Shown here: one piece after another, positions 50,729 to 60,432 of the stretch
Numbering within the stretch: the first letter of the stretch is position 1
Layout of the letters: the number at the start of each line of letters is the position of its first letter
DNA from: an uncultured Eubacteriales bacterium
Lineage (GTDB): Bacteria; Bacillota; Clostridia; Oscillospirales; Oscillospiraceae
DNA length: 64,000 nucleotides
Assembly (NCBI GenBank): GCA_900544765.1
Contig: UQWI01000012.1
Span: 1 to 64,000, forward strand
Reading direction: 5' to 3'
Notes under the pieces: model-generated
What the model saw: only the letters and a program-made list of their open reading frames with translations
What the model was told of the DNA's origin: nothing
Databases searched by the model: none
Program-made: the position numbers and the translations under genes

Positions 50729-53700
50729 ATGACCAACTTCGACTTCCTACTCTCCGACCCGCAGTTCGCATCCTTTGCTGACTCGGCGGTGGCGGCGGAG
50801 AGGATATATAACATCGACACGGCGGCATGCGTGCTCAACTGCCGCCGCTGCGTGGAGGCTGCCGTCAAGTGGATGTACTCCGTGGACGGCGCGTTGGTCA
50901 TGCCCTATGACGACAGGCTCGCGAGCCTTATGGACGCCGGGGACTTCCGGGACATCGTGGACGACGACCTGTGGCGCAGGCTCAAGTACATACGCCAGAC
51001 CGGCAACATCGCCGCGCACACGGGCAAGAAGCTGAGCCCGGCCCAGGCGCTGCTCTGCCTCGAGAACCTCTGGTACTTCATGGACTTCATAGCCTGCTGC
51101 TACGGCGCGGACTACACGCCCGGCCTGTTCGACCCGGAGCTGCCCGAAAAGGCGGACGAGGGGACTCCCCTGCTAAGGGAGTCCCCTCCCGGGCCGGAGC
51201 TTGCCGCGCTCATGGAGGAGAACGCCGCCCTGCGCGCCGAGCTCACCGCCCGCCGTGAGGCCCAGTGGGAGAACTACACGCCCAAGCCGCTCGACCTCTC
51301 CGAGTACAAGACCCGCAAGCTCTACATAGACGCCATGCTCAGCGACGCGGGCTGGGTCGAGGGCAAGAATTGGCTGAACGAGGTAGAGCTGCCCGGCATG
51401 CCGAACAAGGGCGAGGTCGGCTATGCCGACTATGTGCTCTACGACGACACGTATCGGCCCCTCGCGGTCATCGAGGCCAAACGCAGCTGCGTTGACCCGG
51501 CCAAGGGCCGCCAGCAGGCCAAGCTCTACGCCGACATCCTTGAAAAGCAGTGCGGCCGCCGCCCTGTCATTTTCCTCACCAACGGCTTCGACACCCGCAT
51601 GGACGACGGAGCCTACCCGGAGCGCAAGGTCGCAGCCATCTACTCCAAGCGCGACCTTGAGAAGCTCTTCAACCTGCGTTCCATGCGCTCCAGCCTGAAA
51701 TACGTCCAAGTGGACAAGGACATCGCCGGGCGCTACTATCAGGAGGGCGCCATAAAAGCCGTGTGCCGGGCCTTCGGCGAGAAAAACCGACGCAAGGCCC
51801 TGCTGGTCATGGCCACCGGCTCAGGCAAAACCCGGACGGTCATCGCGCTCGTGAAGGTGCTGCTGGAGCGCGGCTGGATAAAGAATGTACTGTTCCTCGC
51901 CGACCGCAACTCACTTGTCACGCAGGCGAAGCGCAGCTTCGTGAACCTGCTGCCCGATCTGTCGGTGACGAATCTGTGCGAGGAGAAGGACAACTATGCG
52001 GCCAGGTGTGTGTTCTCCACTTACCAGACGATGATGAACTGCATCGACACGGTTGAGGACGACGAGGGCAAGCTCTTCACCGTCGGCCACTTTGACCTCA
52101 TAATCTGCGACGAGGCCCACCGCTCCATCTACAACAAGTTCCGGGATATCTTCACCTACTTCGACGCGCCGCTCGTCGGCCTCACCGCCACGCCCAAGGA
52201 CGAGATAGACAAGAACACCTACGAGATATTTGAGCTCGAAAGCGGCGTGCCCACCTACGGCTACGACCTGGCCCAGGCGGTAAAGGACGGTTTCCTCGTG
52301 GACTTCCTCACGGTCGAGAGCAAGCTGAAATTCCTCACCGAGGGCATAACATACGACGACCTGCCCGAGGACGAAAAGGCCGAGTACGAGGCCACATTCA
52401 CGGACGAAAACGGTGAGCTGCCGGACAAGATTGAGTCGTCGGCGCTGAACGCATGGCTCTTTAACGAAGACACCATCAGGCTGGCGCTGCACCTGCTGAT
52501 GACCAATGGCCTGAAAATCGACTACGGCGAGAAATTGGGCAAGTCCATCATCTTCGCCAAGAACCATCGCCACGCCGAGAAAATACGCGAGGTGTTCTAT
52601 AAGGAGTACCCGCACCTGCCCGGCTATGCGATGGTCATAGACAACTACATGACTTACGCGCAGAGCGCCATCGATGAGTTCTCCGAGCCGGGCAAGCTGC
52701 CGCAGATTGCTATCTCCGTGGACATGCTGGACACCGGTATTGACGTGCCCGAGGTGCTCAATCTCGTGTTCTTCAAAAAGGTCATGAGCAAGGCGAAGTT
52801 CTGGCAGATGATTGGCCGCGGAACGCGCCTCTGTCCCGGGCTCATCGACGGGAGGGACAAGGACAAGTTCTATATCTTCGACCTCTGCGGAAACTTCGAG
52901 TTCTTCCGCATGAGGAAGGGCAAGACGTCTGTCATCCAGATGGCGCTTCAGAGCGCGATATTCTATTTGAAAGCACAGATAATTTTCAAGCTGCAGGATT
53001 TGGCCTATCAGACGGACGAACTTATTCCGTTCCGGCAGCGGCTTGTGGACGAGATGCTTGCCAAGGTTCAGGAACTGGACAGGGACAACTTCGCCGTGAA
53101 ACAGCACTTGAGATATGTGGAAAAGTTCTCAGACGCAAAAAACTACACGGCAATCAGCTACGAGGACACACTGAATCTGCGCGACGAGGTGGCGCCGCTG
53201 CTCCAGCCCGACGAAGACGAGGCCAGCGCCGTGCGGTTCGACGCCCTGATGTATGGAATAGAGCTGGCGTATCTGGTCGGCAAGACATATACCCGAGCCA
53301 GAAAGGATCTTATTAAGCGTGTCAGCGGAGTGGCGAGCGTGGCAAATATACCGGAAATTCAGGCGCAGTCCGAGCTGATTGATAAAATCCTGCACACGGA
53401 TTATCTCGAAAATGCCGGTATCAACGAATTTGAGCACATCCGCACCTGCCTGCGTAATTTGATGAAGTACATCCCGTCTGCAATCGCTACTTATGACACA
53501 AATTTTACCGACGATATTCTGTCCACCGAGTGGCATGAATCCGAGCTGGATAACGACGATTTGAAAAACTACAAGGCCAAGGCCGAGTTTTACATCTGTC
53601 AGCATCAGGACAACCCGGCGATAGCTAAGCTGCGCTCAAACATCCCGTTAAACAGCGAGGACGTCGCTGAACTCGAGGACATTCTCTGGAGCCAGATTGG

Positions 53701-54022
53701 CAGCCGCCAGGATTACGAGGCAGCGATAGGCAAAAAGCCGTTAGGCGAGTTTGTCCGCGAGATCGTGGGGCTGGACATGAAAGCCGCGAAAGAGGCGTTT
53801 TCACAGTATCTCAACGACACCAGCCTCGATAGCCGCCAGATTTATTTCGTAAACCAGATTGTAGAATACATAGTGCATAACGGCATGATGAAAGATCTCT
53901 CTGTCCTGCAGGAACCTCCTTTCAACGATTACGGCAGCATCACAGCCGTTTTCTCCGATTTGACCCTATGGCAAGGCATCAAGAGCGTTATAGATAAGAT
54001 AAACCACAACGCTGCGGCTTGA
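50729..54022 (+). CDS. hsdR: Type I restriction endonuclease, R subunit
   Basis: 1097 residues. An N-terminal DUF4145/HEPN-like domain (about 1-130) precedes a predicted coil, then the PD-(D/E)xK nuclease (GYADYVLYDD ... LAVIEAKRSCVDPAKGRQQA). The SF2 translocase motor has Walker A LLVMATGSGKTRT, DEAH in LIICDEAHRSIYNKF, motif III LVGLTATP, and motif VI QMIGRGTRL. A helical C-terminal domain contacts HsdM/HsdS. ATG follows GAGGTG. Confidence 0.95.
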   Translation: MTNFDFLLSDPQFASFADSAVAAERIYNIDTAACVLNCRRCVEAAVKWMYSVDGALVMPYDDRLASLMDAGDFRDIVDDDLWRRLKYIRQTGNIAAHTGKKLSPAQALLCLENLWYFMDFIACCYGADYTPGLFDPELPEKADEGTPLLRESPPGPELAALMEENAALRAELTARREAQWENYTPKPLDLSEYKTRKLYIDAMLSDAGWVEGKNWLNEVELPGMPNKGEVGYADYVLYDDTYRPLAVIEAKRSCVDPAKGRQQAKLYADILEKQCGRRPVIFLTNGFDTRMDDGAYPERKVAAIYSKRDLEKLFNLRSMRSSLKYVQVDKDIAGRYYQEGAIKAVCRAFGEKNRRKALLVMATGSGKTRTVIALVKVLLERGWIKNVLFLADRNSLVTQAKRSFVNLLPDLSVTNLCEEKDNYAARCVFSTYQTMMNCIDTVEDDEGKLFTVGHFDLIICDEAHRSIYNKFRDIFTYFDAPLVGLTATPKDEIDKNTYEIFELESGVPTYGYDLAQAVKDGFLVDFLTVESKLKFLTEGITYDDLPEDEKAEYEATFTDENGELPDKIESSALNAWLFNEDTIRLALHLLMTNGLKIDYGEKLGKSIIFAKNHRHAEKIREVFYKEYPHLPGYAMVIDNYMTYAQSAIDEFSEPGKLPQIAISVDMLDTGIDVPEVLNLVFFKKVMSKAKFWQMIGRGTRLCPGLIDGRDKDKFYIFDLCGNFEFFRMRKGKTSVIQMALQSAIFYLKAQIIFKLQDLAYQTDELIPFRQRLVDEMLAKVQELDRDNFAVKQHLRYVEKFSDAKNYTAISYEDTLNLRDEVAPLLQPDEDEASAVRFDALMYGIELAYLVGKTYTRARKDLIKRVSGVASVANIPEIQAQSELIDKILHTDYLENAGINEFEHIRTCLRNLMKYIPSAIATYDTNFTDDILSTEWHESELDNDDLKNYKAKAEFYICQHQDNPAIAKLRSNIPLNSEDVAELEDILWSQIGSRQDYEAAIGKKPLGEFVREIVGLDMKAAKEAFSQYLNDTSLDSRQIYFVNQIVEYIVHNGMMKDLSVLQEPPFNDYGSITAVFSDLTLWQGIKSVIDKINHNAAA

Positions 54023-54139
54023 GTATAGCCAGTCCTTTTGAAATAGAGCGATGGCGATAATGTGGCAGTTTACACCGCATTTTTGACTTTGACAGAAACT
54101 GCTTTGACGATAAACTGACGACCTGATGGAGGTAGAATT

Positions 54140-54322
54140 ATGACGATCGAATTGAATGAACAGGAAGCAATCGCCCTCTACCGAATTCTTTGCCGCTGGG
54201 AGTCCACAGGGAAATTAACCGTTAGCGTCGGGGAAGAAACGCGCCTGCTATGGGATTTGCAGTGTGTGTTGGAGAAAGAACTGGAACCGGTAGACGAAGG
54301 CATCACAAAGAGGCTCATCTAG
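54140..54322 (+). CDS. Small hypothetical protein after hsdR
   Basis: 60 acidic residues (MTIELNEQEAIALYRILCRW ...), ATG after ATGGAGG with 7-base spacing. It is followed by a strong terminator, so it ends the restriction island's plus-strand unit. Function unknown; no hits recognised. Confidence 0.65.
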   Translation: MTIELNEQEAIALYRILCRWESTGKLTVSVGEETRLLWDLQCVLEKELEPVDEGITKRLI

Positions 54323-54341
54323 CACTAGTTCGCAATTAACA

Positions 54342-54370
54342 AACCGGCTCGGGGATTATCCGAGCCGGTT
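54342..54370. terminator. Terminator after the small gene, facing RhuM gene end
   Basis: AACCGGCTCGG / CCGAGCCGGTT, 11-bp arms, 7-base loop; serves both converging genes. Confidence 0.85.
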
Positions 54371-54375
54371 AAACA

Positions 54376-55428
54376 TTATTCTTTCACGCCATTCTCTCCA
54401 TTTCCAAGTTCCATCACGAACCTGTCATAGTCTGACATGAAAAGTCTGTCCTGTATCACGCGGTACTTCTCAAACTCGGTTTCGGCGTGGAGTTTGGCTA
54501 TCTCGGCTGAGACTTTTCCGGCGTCTTTGAGGAGGCCGTACTCGAACATCTCAATGAAGCTGTTCAGCCGTGTCTCCCAGTCCTGCATAGTCAGCGGTAT
54601 CTTGCGCTGCGCCATGTTCTCGGCAAAGTCGAGATAGGCTGTCACCATGCGGTTGAGCTGGCCGAGCTCGAACTCGGTCAGGTAGTTCTTGGCGACCGTC
54701 ACGTCGGATTTCTTTATCTTGCCGTCCGGGGCGTCCTGCCAGGTGGTCAGACCCATGTATTCCCTGGCGCTGTCGGCGCGCTCCATGATGAGTTCTGCCG
54801 CAGTGTGACCGTGTACGGCGTAGTGCATTTTGTTCTGCACCGTGGCGTAAAAGCGCCGCGTTGCAGCCGCGGTCTTGTCGTAGTCCACGGCGGTGGCATA
54901 CAAATCGGTTATCTTCTGGTAGAACAACCGCTCACTGGCGCGTATCTCGCGGACGCGCTCGAGCTGTTCCTCAAAATACTTGTCCGTCAGGTATGTGCCG
55001 CGTTTCAGGCGCTCGTCGTCCATAACCCAGCCCTTGATCGTGTACTCCTTGGCTATCTGGTTTACCCATTTGCGAAACTGCACGGCGCGCTCAGAGTTGA
55101 CCTTGAAGCCCACCGCAATAATCATTTGCAGGGAGTAATGGTTGACCTCCCGGCTCACCTGCCGCGCACCTTCTGACTGAACTATTCGGAATTTCCGAAT
55201 AGTTGCTTCCGGCTGCAGCTCGCTGTCGGCGAAAATTTTCTTTATGTGCTCATTGATAGTTGGTGCGGTAACGTCGTACAGCGCAGCCATCATCTTCTGA
55301 GTCAGCCAGATGTTCTCGTCCTCATAGCGCATCTCAATGCTGCCCTGCTGCTCGCCCGTGGAGGCCACATAAGTTAGATACTCCGCTGCGGAGCTGCGGA
55401 TAGTGATTTGCTCTTTGCCCTTGTCCAT
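54376..55428 (-). CDS. RhuM family protein (restriction-island accessory)
   Basis: 350 residues. The N-terminal half (IEMRYEDENIWLTQKMMAALYDVTAPTINEHIKKIF, read as RhuM-type) is followed by SLQMIIAVGFKVNSERAVQFRKWVNQIAKEYTIKG. The C-terminal half contains the DUF-type helices common to this family. RhuM proteins were first described as virulence-associated but are usually encoded next to type I restriction systems, as here. The mechanism is unknown. ATG follows AGGGAG. Confidence 0.9.
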   Translation of the reverse strand: MDKGKEQITIRSSAAEYLTYVASTGEQQGSIEMRYEDENIWLTQKMMAALYDVTAPTINEHIKKIFADSELQPEATIRKFRIVQSEGARQVSREVNHYSLQMIIAVGFKVNSERAVQFRKWVNQIAKEYTIKGWVMDDERLKRGTYLTDKYFEEQLERVREIRASERLFYQKITDLYATAVDYDKTAAATRRFYATVQNKMHYAVHGHTAAELIMERADSAREYMGLTTWQDAPDGKIKKSDVTVAKNYLTEFELGQLNRMVTAYLDFAENMAQRKIPLTMQDWETRLNSFIEMFEYGLLKDAGKVSAEIAKLHAETEFEKYRVIQDRLFMSDYDRFVMELGNGENGVKE

Positions 55429-55498
55429 ACTGCGCTCACTCCCTGCGTCACGATTCGTGGCGCTATTATATCATACGGCAATCTATAGCGCTACTGTT

Positions 55499-55762
55499 TC
55501 ACCCCATCAGCCCCGCGTAATATGTAATACCCGTCGCGTGCCCGGCGCTAGTCCGGCTGCGCCGCACGAAACTCATACTTCGTATGGTACTCATCTTCTT
55601 GACCATCTGGCCGCCGACGGAACCGGCCTGGCGGCTGGTGAGGTCGCCGTTGTAGCCCTGCTTCAGGTTGACGCCGACTTCACCGGCAGCCTCCATCTTG
55701 AAGCGGTTCATAGCATCGCGGGCATTCGGGTTTACCAGGCTGTTGCTGGACTTGCTGGACAT
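55499..55762 (-). CDS. Alpha/beta-type small acid-soluble spore protein, atypical C-terminus
   Basis: 87 residues from the ATG at 55762 (SD AAGGAG 8-9 bases upstream). The DNA-binding SASP signatures are clear: NPNARDAMNRFKMEAAGEVGVNL and LTSRQAGSVGGQMVKKM. SASPs coat spore DNA and are cleaved by Gpr (E-I/V-G-V site at EVGVN). After VKKM the family normally ends with about 5-12 residues; here a 30-residue basic, glycine-rich tail follows in the same frame. Its neighbour in the other frame, DEYHTKYEFRAAQPD then stop, hints at a C-terminal frameshift. Confidence 0.85.
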   Translation of the reverse strand: MSSKSSNSLVNPNARDAMNRFKMEAAGEVGVNLKQGYNGDLTSRQAGSVGGQMVKKMSTIRSMSFVRRSRTSAGHATGITYYAGLMG

Positions 55763-55920
55763 TTGTTGCATCTCCTTTGCTTTTTCTTTGGGATTTGTCC
55801 CGAAGCTAGTTTTGCCGCCCGCGCCTTTAATATGCGCGAGCGGCAAATGCAGTTTTTGGGTTTAAAACCGTGCGGCGACTACTATCTGCTTGACATGTAT
55901 ATTATTTGTCACTTTGCATG

Positions 55921-56190
55921 TCACTCGCACGGCGTTTGCCCTTCTGTGTTGTACACCATCCTGCGGAATTCGTCAATTAGACTTTCCCGTTCCTCTCCGG
56001 TCATCATTTCCAGAAGGAACATCAGCGTAAGCGCAGATAGGCCGTACTTCTCCCTCTCTATTCCGTTGTAAGCACGATCAGTTATGCGCAGCGCCTCAGC
56101 CATGTGCCTCTGCTTCAGTCCGCGCTTTTCTCTCAGGCTTTTTGTGCGGCTTGATAAAAGCTTCCTCAAAGGCATTTTTAGCTCTGACAT
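55921..56190 (-). CDS. XRE-family helix-turn-helix regulator
   Basis: 89 residues. The helix-turn-helix begins LREKRGLKQRHMAEALRITDRAYNGIEREKYGLS and is followed by LTLMFLLEMMTGEERESLIDEF. No further domain. ATG follows GGAGG. Repeats of ATTCTATT sit immediately upstream and may be its operator. Confidence 0.85.
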   Translation of the reverse strand: MSELKMPLRKLLSSRTKSLREKRGLKQRHMAEALRITDRAYNGIEREKYGLSALTLMFLLEMMTGEERESLIDEFRRMVYNTEGQTPCE

Positions 56191-56211
56191 AGTATAGAAC
56201 CTCCACTATTC

Positions 56212-56235
56212 AATAGAATATGCGGAAATTCTATT
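56212..56235. promoter_or_regulatory. ATTCTATT inverted repeat upstream of the XRE gene
   Basis: AATAGAAT (56212-56219) and ATTCTATT (56228-56235), 8-base spacer; a third ATTCTATT lies at 56313-56320. Likely autoregulatory operator. Confidence 0.5.
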
Positions 56236-56331
56236 CTAAGCGTAAGCCTACTTCCATGTAGTATTTCTAACAAGTGAAAGAAAACTTATTAAGCAGCATA
56301 TATGTAAATCGTATTCTATTGTCAATCATGC

Positions 56332-56367
56332 GATGAGACCCGCAGATTTAGAGCCTGCGGGCCTCAT
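56332..56367 (-). terminator. Hairpin after the ABC transporter operon
   Basis: Minus strand AATGAGGCCCGCAG ... CTGCGGGTCTCAT, 12-bp arms with one mismatch, no T-run. A likely end of the ABC transcript. Confidence 0.5.
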
Positions 56368-56391
56368 TGAGCGTTGTTTCCGCGCCGCCTG

Positions 56392-57555
56392 CTATCCCTC
56401 GTGTCGCACATACGCGCGCCGGGCGAGCAGCGCGAACACGGGCGTCTCTATAACCGGCGCAGCGAGCATGACGAATGGCGTCCAGATGGCGAGGGAACCG
56501 AGGGTGAGGAACTGGAAACCGGAAGCCAGCTCATAGTACATGCTGTTTTGCAGACCCGTACCGCCGCCCGGCAGCAGGAGGCGTATCCAGTCGGAGACCG
56601 GGTAATTCAAATAGTGGTCGGCGAACATCGGCAGCGCCAGCGCGGCGGCGGACATCACGAGCACCATCACGGTGTTGCTCTGGATGGACGAGAGCCACAT
56701 GGTCAGAGATGTGCTCGCCAGCATCGTCAGCAAGCCTGACAGGACAAACAGTGCCAGCGCCTGGTTCATGTTCAGGTTTATGAGCACATACGACCCGACT
56801 TTGAGCTGGGCCGAGCTTTTGTCCGGCCCGAGGGCCAGAAGCAGTATGCCGCTGAACACGGCGGCGCAGATTATATACAGCGCCGTGCAGAAGGCGTACA
56901 CCGCGAGCATCCGTGTCCGCGCCAGCTTTCTGCGCCCGTATTTGGAGCAGCGGAGTATACTGTCCTCGCCGGTGGCGTAGCCCTGAGAAAATATGGGCAC
57001 GGCAATGACGGTGCAAATGAGGCAGAGCGCGAACAGGCAGATTGTCCACTGCTGCCCCATGTCGCTCGAGCCGAATCCGTACTCCCAGTAAAAGGGCTTG
57101 TTTACGCTGGAATCGAGCTCGGTTGCCGCCTTGGTTACGGCCTGGTTCTGGGTAAAGAGTCCGCTTTCAATATTTTCCCTGCGTTGTTCGTAGTAGTCGC
57201 TATCCTGGTAACCAATCCTATTCAATATTGCCTGCCATGCAACATATTGGTCGAACGCTTCCTTGGGCATGACGTCAAAGGAGCGGTAAGTCTCCCAGAT
57301 TTCGTCGCTGACGCGGTGTGCCTCGTCTATGCGCTCCTCGGTGACGTAGCCCTCCACGCCGTCATAAATGCCCTTGAGATACTCTATGGCGTTAAGCCCC
57401 TTGAGGGATGGGTCGTAGTAGGCTCTGGACTCCACGCTCATGCCGTCGTCAAAAACTGTGCTTGCCGCAAAGAACGCGCTCGCCGCCAGCGCCAGCGCCG
57501 CCAGGACGGCGACTGACCGCGTCTTAAGCAGGCGCTTAATTTCAAGCCGAAACAT
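56392..57555 (-). CDS. ABC exporter permease 1
   Basis: 387 residues from the ATG at 57555 (SD GGAGGAGG). N-terminal helix (LEIKRLLKTRSVAVLAALAL), a long extracytoplasmic domain (about 35-190), and five more helices. This is the ABC2-type membrane protein of an exporter. Its C-terminus (GSLAIWTPFVMLAAPVIETP) is almost identical to that of the next permease. The two arose by duplication. Substrate unknown. Confidence 0.85.
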   Translation of the reverse strand: MFRLEIKRLLKTRSVAVLAALALAASAFFAASTVFDDGMSVESRAYYDPSLKGLNAIEYLKGIYDGVEGYVTEERIDEAHRVSDEIWETYRSFDVMPKEAFDQYVAWQAILNRIGYQDSDYYEQRRENIESGLFTQNQAVTKAATELDSSVNKPFYWEYGFGSSDMGQQWTICLFALCLICTVIAVPIFSQGYATGEDSILRCSKYGRRKLARTRMLAVYAFCTALYIICAAVFSGILLLALGPDKSSAQLKVGSYVLINLNMNQALALFVLSGLLTMLASTSLTMWLSSIQSNTVMVLVMSAAALALPMFADHYLNYPVSDWIRLLLPGGGTGLQNSMYYELASGFQFLTLGSLAIWTPFVMLAAPVIETPVFALLARRAYVRHEG

Positions 57556-57575
57556 GGCGCACCTCCTCCCTCCCC

Positions 57576-58811
57576 TCACGCGCACTCGTGTCGCACATAC
57601 GCGCGCTTTGCCAGCAGCGCGAACACGGGCGTCTCTATGACCGGCGCGGCGAGCATGACAAACGGCGTCCATATGGCCAGCGAGCCGACGGTGAGGAATT
57701 CGCCGATTTGGATGTCCACGAACATACCCGTGCCGAGGCCGAGACCGCCGCTGGGCAGTATGAGGCGGAGCCAGTCGCCGAGGGCGGACTCACGCAGGAG
57801 GATGACCAGGAAGGTCGGCGTCATGGCGACGGCGAGGGCCACGGCCAGCACGGCCACGGAGCTCCTCATGCGCGCGGAGAGCCAGAGGGTGAAGGCCGTC
57901 ATGGCCAGTACGCTCAGGAATCCCGCAATCAGCGTGAGCGCGAGCACGCCGTTCATGTCTATGTCTATCAGCACCAGCGCGTCAAGCGCGAGCTGCGCCG
58001 AGGTCTTGTCGTCCCCGTACACCGCCAGTGTCAGGGCCACGAATACGGCGGTGCAGATGATATACAGCGCCGTGCTCAGTGTCATGGCTGCGAGCAGCTT
58101 CGACTTGCCCAGGCGTTTGCAGCCGCAGCGCGTGCAGCGCTGGATGTCGTCCGCGCCCGTCGAGTAGTCGGAGGCGAACACCGGCGCACAGATGATGGAG
58201 CACACCACAGCGATGGCGAAGAGGCTCACCGGCAGCGTGGACGCTATGTCGCTGCCCGTGCCGAAGCCGAACTCGTAGTAGAAGGGCTCGGTGGTGTTCT
58301 CGTCGAGCCTGAGCGCGGCTTCGGCCGCCGCCGGTCCGTAGTTCAAGGTCATGACCTCTTCAATGTACGCCTTGCGCTGGGTGTAATACTGCGCGGCCAT
58401 GTCCGGCGTTATCTCGCTTGTGTACTGCACGTCGAATACCTGCGGGATGCTGCGCAGAAACGTGCTCGTGTAGCCTGCGAAGGACGAGGCGACGCTATTG
58501 TCACCCGAGAGGATTTCATAATTGTCGTTTGTTCCGCCCTCTACGGCAACACCGTAGTTGGCATTGACCTGCGCAATCTGCTCGAAAACGTCCCGTATGC
58601 GCTCGGAAGTCCACTCGCCCTCGGCGGACTCGGTGACGATTCTGCGCATCTCCGTGGCGTCAAGGGCGTGGAAGGATTCGCCGTCATAGGAATAGTAATA
58701 CGCGCCGAAGATATTGACGCAGCAGAGCACCAGCGTAATGAGCAGCGCCGCGGCCATAAGTATCCACGTCGAGCGCGTCTTGAGCAGGCGCTTCAGCTCC
58801 AGCTTATACAT
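57576..58811 (-). CDS. ABC exporter permease 2 (paralogue of permease 1)
   Basis: 411 residues from the ATG at 58811. Same layout as its neighbour: LELKRLLKTRSTWILMAAAL at the start, a large extracytoplasmic domain (about 35-200), then further helices and a C-terminal GSLAIWTPFVMLAAPVIETP. Together the two permeases form a heterodimer with the shared ATPase. Overlaps the ATPase gene by 8 bases. Confidence 0.85.
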   Translation of the reverse strand: MYKLELKRLLKTRSTWILMAAALLITLVLCCVNIFGAYYYSYDGESFHALDATEMRRIVTESAEGEWTSERIRDVFEQIAQVNANYGVAVEGGTNDNYEILSGDNSVASSFAGYTSTFLRSIPQVFDVQYTSEITPDMAAQYYTQRKAYIEEVMTLNYGPAAAEAALRLDENTTEPFYYEFGFGTGSDIASTLPVSLFAIAVVCSIICAPVFASDYSTGADDIQRCTRCGCKRLGKSKLLAAMTLSTALYIICTAVFVALTLAVYGDDKTSAQLALDALVLIDIDMNGVLALTLIAGFLSVLAMTAFTLWLSARMRSSVAVLAVALAVAMTPTFLVILLRESALGDWLRLILPSGGLGLGTGMFVDIQIGEFLTVGSLAIWTPFVMLAAPVIETPVFALLAKRAYVRHECA

Positions 58812-59688
58812 CCTCCTGCCTCCTCTCGTCCTTGAAGAGCCAGAGGTACAAATCTTCCAGCCTGGGCTCGGCCATCTCGCTGTCACGCAGGAGCGGCGCG
58901 TCGGCGACATAGCGCACCAGCGTCTGGGCGCCTCCCTCGTTTTTCAGCGACACGACGCGCACCTCACGCTCCACTCGGGCAAGCTCCCCATCTGGGACGA
59001 GCGCGGTGAACACCTTGCCCTCCACCGCTCGCAGAAGCTGCTCCGTCGTGCCCACGTCGATGAGTTTTCCGTCCTTCATAACGGCGTTCTCGGCGGCGAT
59101 ATACTCGATGTCCGAGACAATGTGCGTCGAGATGAGCACTATCCTGTCACGGGCAAACTCGCTGAGCAGGTTGCGGAAGCGCACGCGCTCCCCGGGGTCC
59201 AGGCCGCTGGTCGGCTCGTCGAGGATGAGCACCTCCGGGTCGTTGAGCATGGCCTGCGCTATGCCCACACGGCGCTGAGTGCCGCCGGAAAGTTTCTTGA
59301 TTTTGTTCTTATAAACGCGCGTGAGCGAGAGGATCTCGCACAGTTCCTCAATCTTTTCGCGCGCGGCTTTCTTCTCCAGGCCCTTGAGCGCGGCCATGTA
59401 GTCGAGGTAGTCGGCTACGGTGAACTCGGGGTAAAAGCCGAAGTGCTGCGGCAGGTAGCCGAGCATGTCCCGCCAGGCCTCGCCCAGCGAGAGCGTGTCC
59501 GCGCCGTCGCAGAGCACGCGGCCCGAGGTGGGCGTGAGTATGCCCGCCAGCATGCGCATGAGCGTGGTCTTGCCAGCGCCGTTCGCGCCGATGAGGCCCC
59601 AGACGCCGCTCGTGAGCGTGAGGCTCACGTCGTCCACGGCGGTCTTTTGCCCAAAGCGTTTTGTCAAGTTCTGTATTTCAACTTTCAT
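58804..59688 (-). CDS. ABC transporter ATP-binding protein
   Basis: 294 residues from the ATG at 59688. Walker A IGANGAGKTTLMRM, Q-loop YLPQHFGFYPEF, signature LSGGTQRRVGIAQAM, Walker B LILDEPTSGLDP and switch histidine STHIV. The C-terminal about 70 residues form a regulatory domain. It powers export by the two permeases encoded downstream. Confidence 0.95.
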   Translation of the reverse strand: MKVEIQNLTKRFGQKTAVDDVSLTLTSGVWGLIGANGAGKTTLMRMLAGILTPTSGRVLCDGADTLSLGEAWRDMLGYLPQHFGFYPEFTVADYLDYMAALKGLEKKAAREKIEELCEILSLTRVYKNKIKKLSGGTQRRVGIAQAMLNDPEVLILDEPTSGLDPGERVRFRNLLSEFARDRIVLISTHIVSDIEYIAAENAVMKDGKLIDVGTTEQLLRAVEGKVFTALVPDGELARVEREVRVVSLKNEGGAQTLVRYVADAPLLRDSEMAEPRLEDLYLWLFKDERRQEDV

Positions 59689-60418
59689 AACCAAGCTCCT
59701 TTTCAAGCTTACTCTCGGAGAGCATCGCGCGGCACTCGCAGGCAAGCACGGCGAGCGCGGCGAGGCAGATTATTGCGGCCACCAGCGGAGATAGGCTCAG
59801 CAGCCCCTCGGTAAAGCGCATTGCGAACGTCCAGTACAGCACGGCGAGCACCGCGCCCATACCGGCGGATAACAGTACCGCCGCTTCGCCCGCGTGCTCC
59901 AGCACGGCGAGGCTCAGCGCTCCCGTGAGCAGGAAGGGCGTCACAACGAGTATAAGCACCTCGTTGGCCGCGCCGCCGCTGAGCAGCGCAATCGCGGAGA
60001 TGCAGACCGCGTCGCCTATACCCACCGCAACCAGCCGCGCGAGCATGATGTGCGCCGAGTTGAAGCGCGCGGCGGACTCGATCTCGCGCATGCCATAGCG
60101 CGCAGCGCGGTTGTAAAACGGCAGCAGCGTGAGAGCGGCCATTTCTGCCGCAATGCTCGCACATGCGGGGATGAGTTCCTCATCCGGCGCCGCCGCGCCC
60201 AGTACGATGCAGATTAGCGCGAGCACCGCGCCCTGGAGCGCCCATACCGGCAGCGCTATAAACCTGAGCTGAGAGCGCACCAGCTCCCACTTCCCCGCCC
60301 GGCGTCTGTGCGGCCGCGAATTGTACTCTTCCCGGCAGCGCTCGAGCAGCTTGTCCGGCACGGCGGCGCTCACCTGTCCGGCAGGGCCGAAGGCGGCCTT
60401 GACTTCGCGCGTATTCAT
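59678..60418 (-). CDS. Membrane protein, possible anti-sigma or ABC accessory
   Basis: 246 residues from the ATG at 60418. A soluble N-terminal part (about 1-50, with LLERCREEYNSRPHRRRAGKWEL) is followed by six or seven hydrophobic helices. It lies between the ECF sigma gene and the ATPase gene, the position of an anti-sigma factor. No ZAS zinc motif is seen, so the role is inferred only from position. It overlaps the ATPase gene by 11 bases. Confidence 0.7.
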   Translation of the reverse strand: MNTREVKAAFGPAGQVSAAVPDKLLERCREEYNSRPHRRRAGKWELVRSQLRFIALPVWALQGAVLALICIVLGAAAPDEELIPACASIAAEMAALTLLPFYNRAARYGMREIESAARFNSAHIMLARLVAVGIGDAVCISAIALLSGGAANEVLILVVTPFLLTGALSLAVLEHAGEAAVLLSAGMGAVLAVLYWTFAMRFTEGLLSLSPLVAAIICLAALAVLACECRAMLSESKLEKELGYES

Positions 60419-60432
60419 GGTCGTATCTCCTT

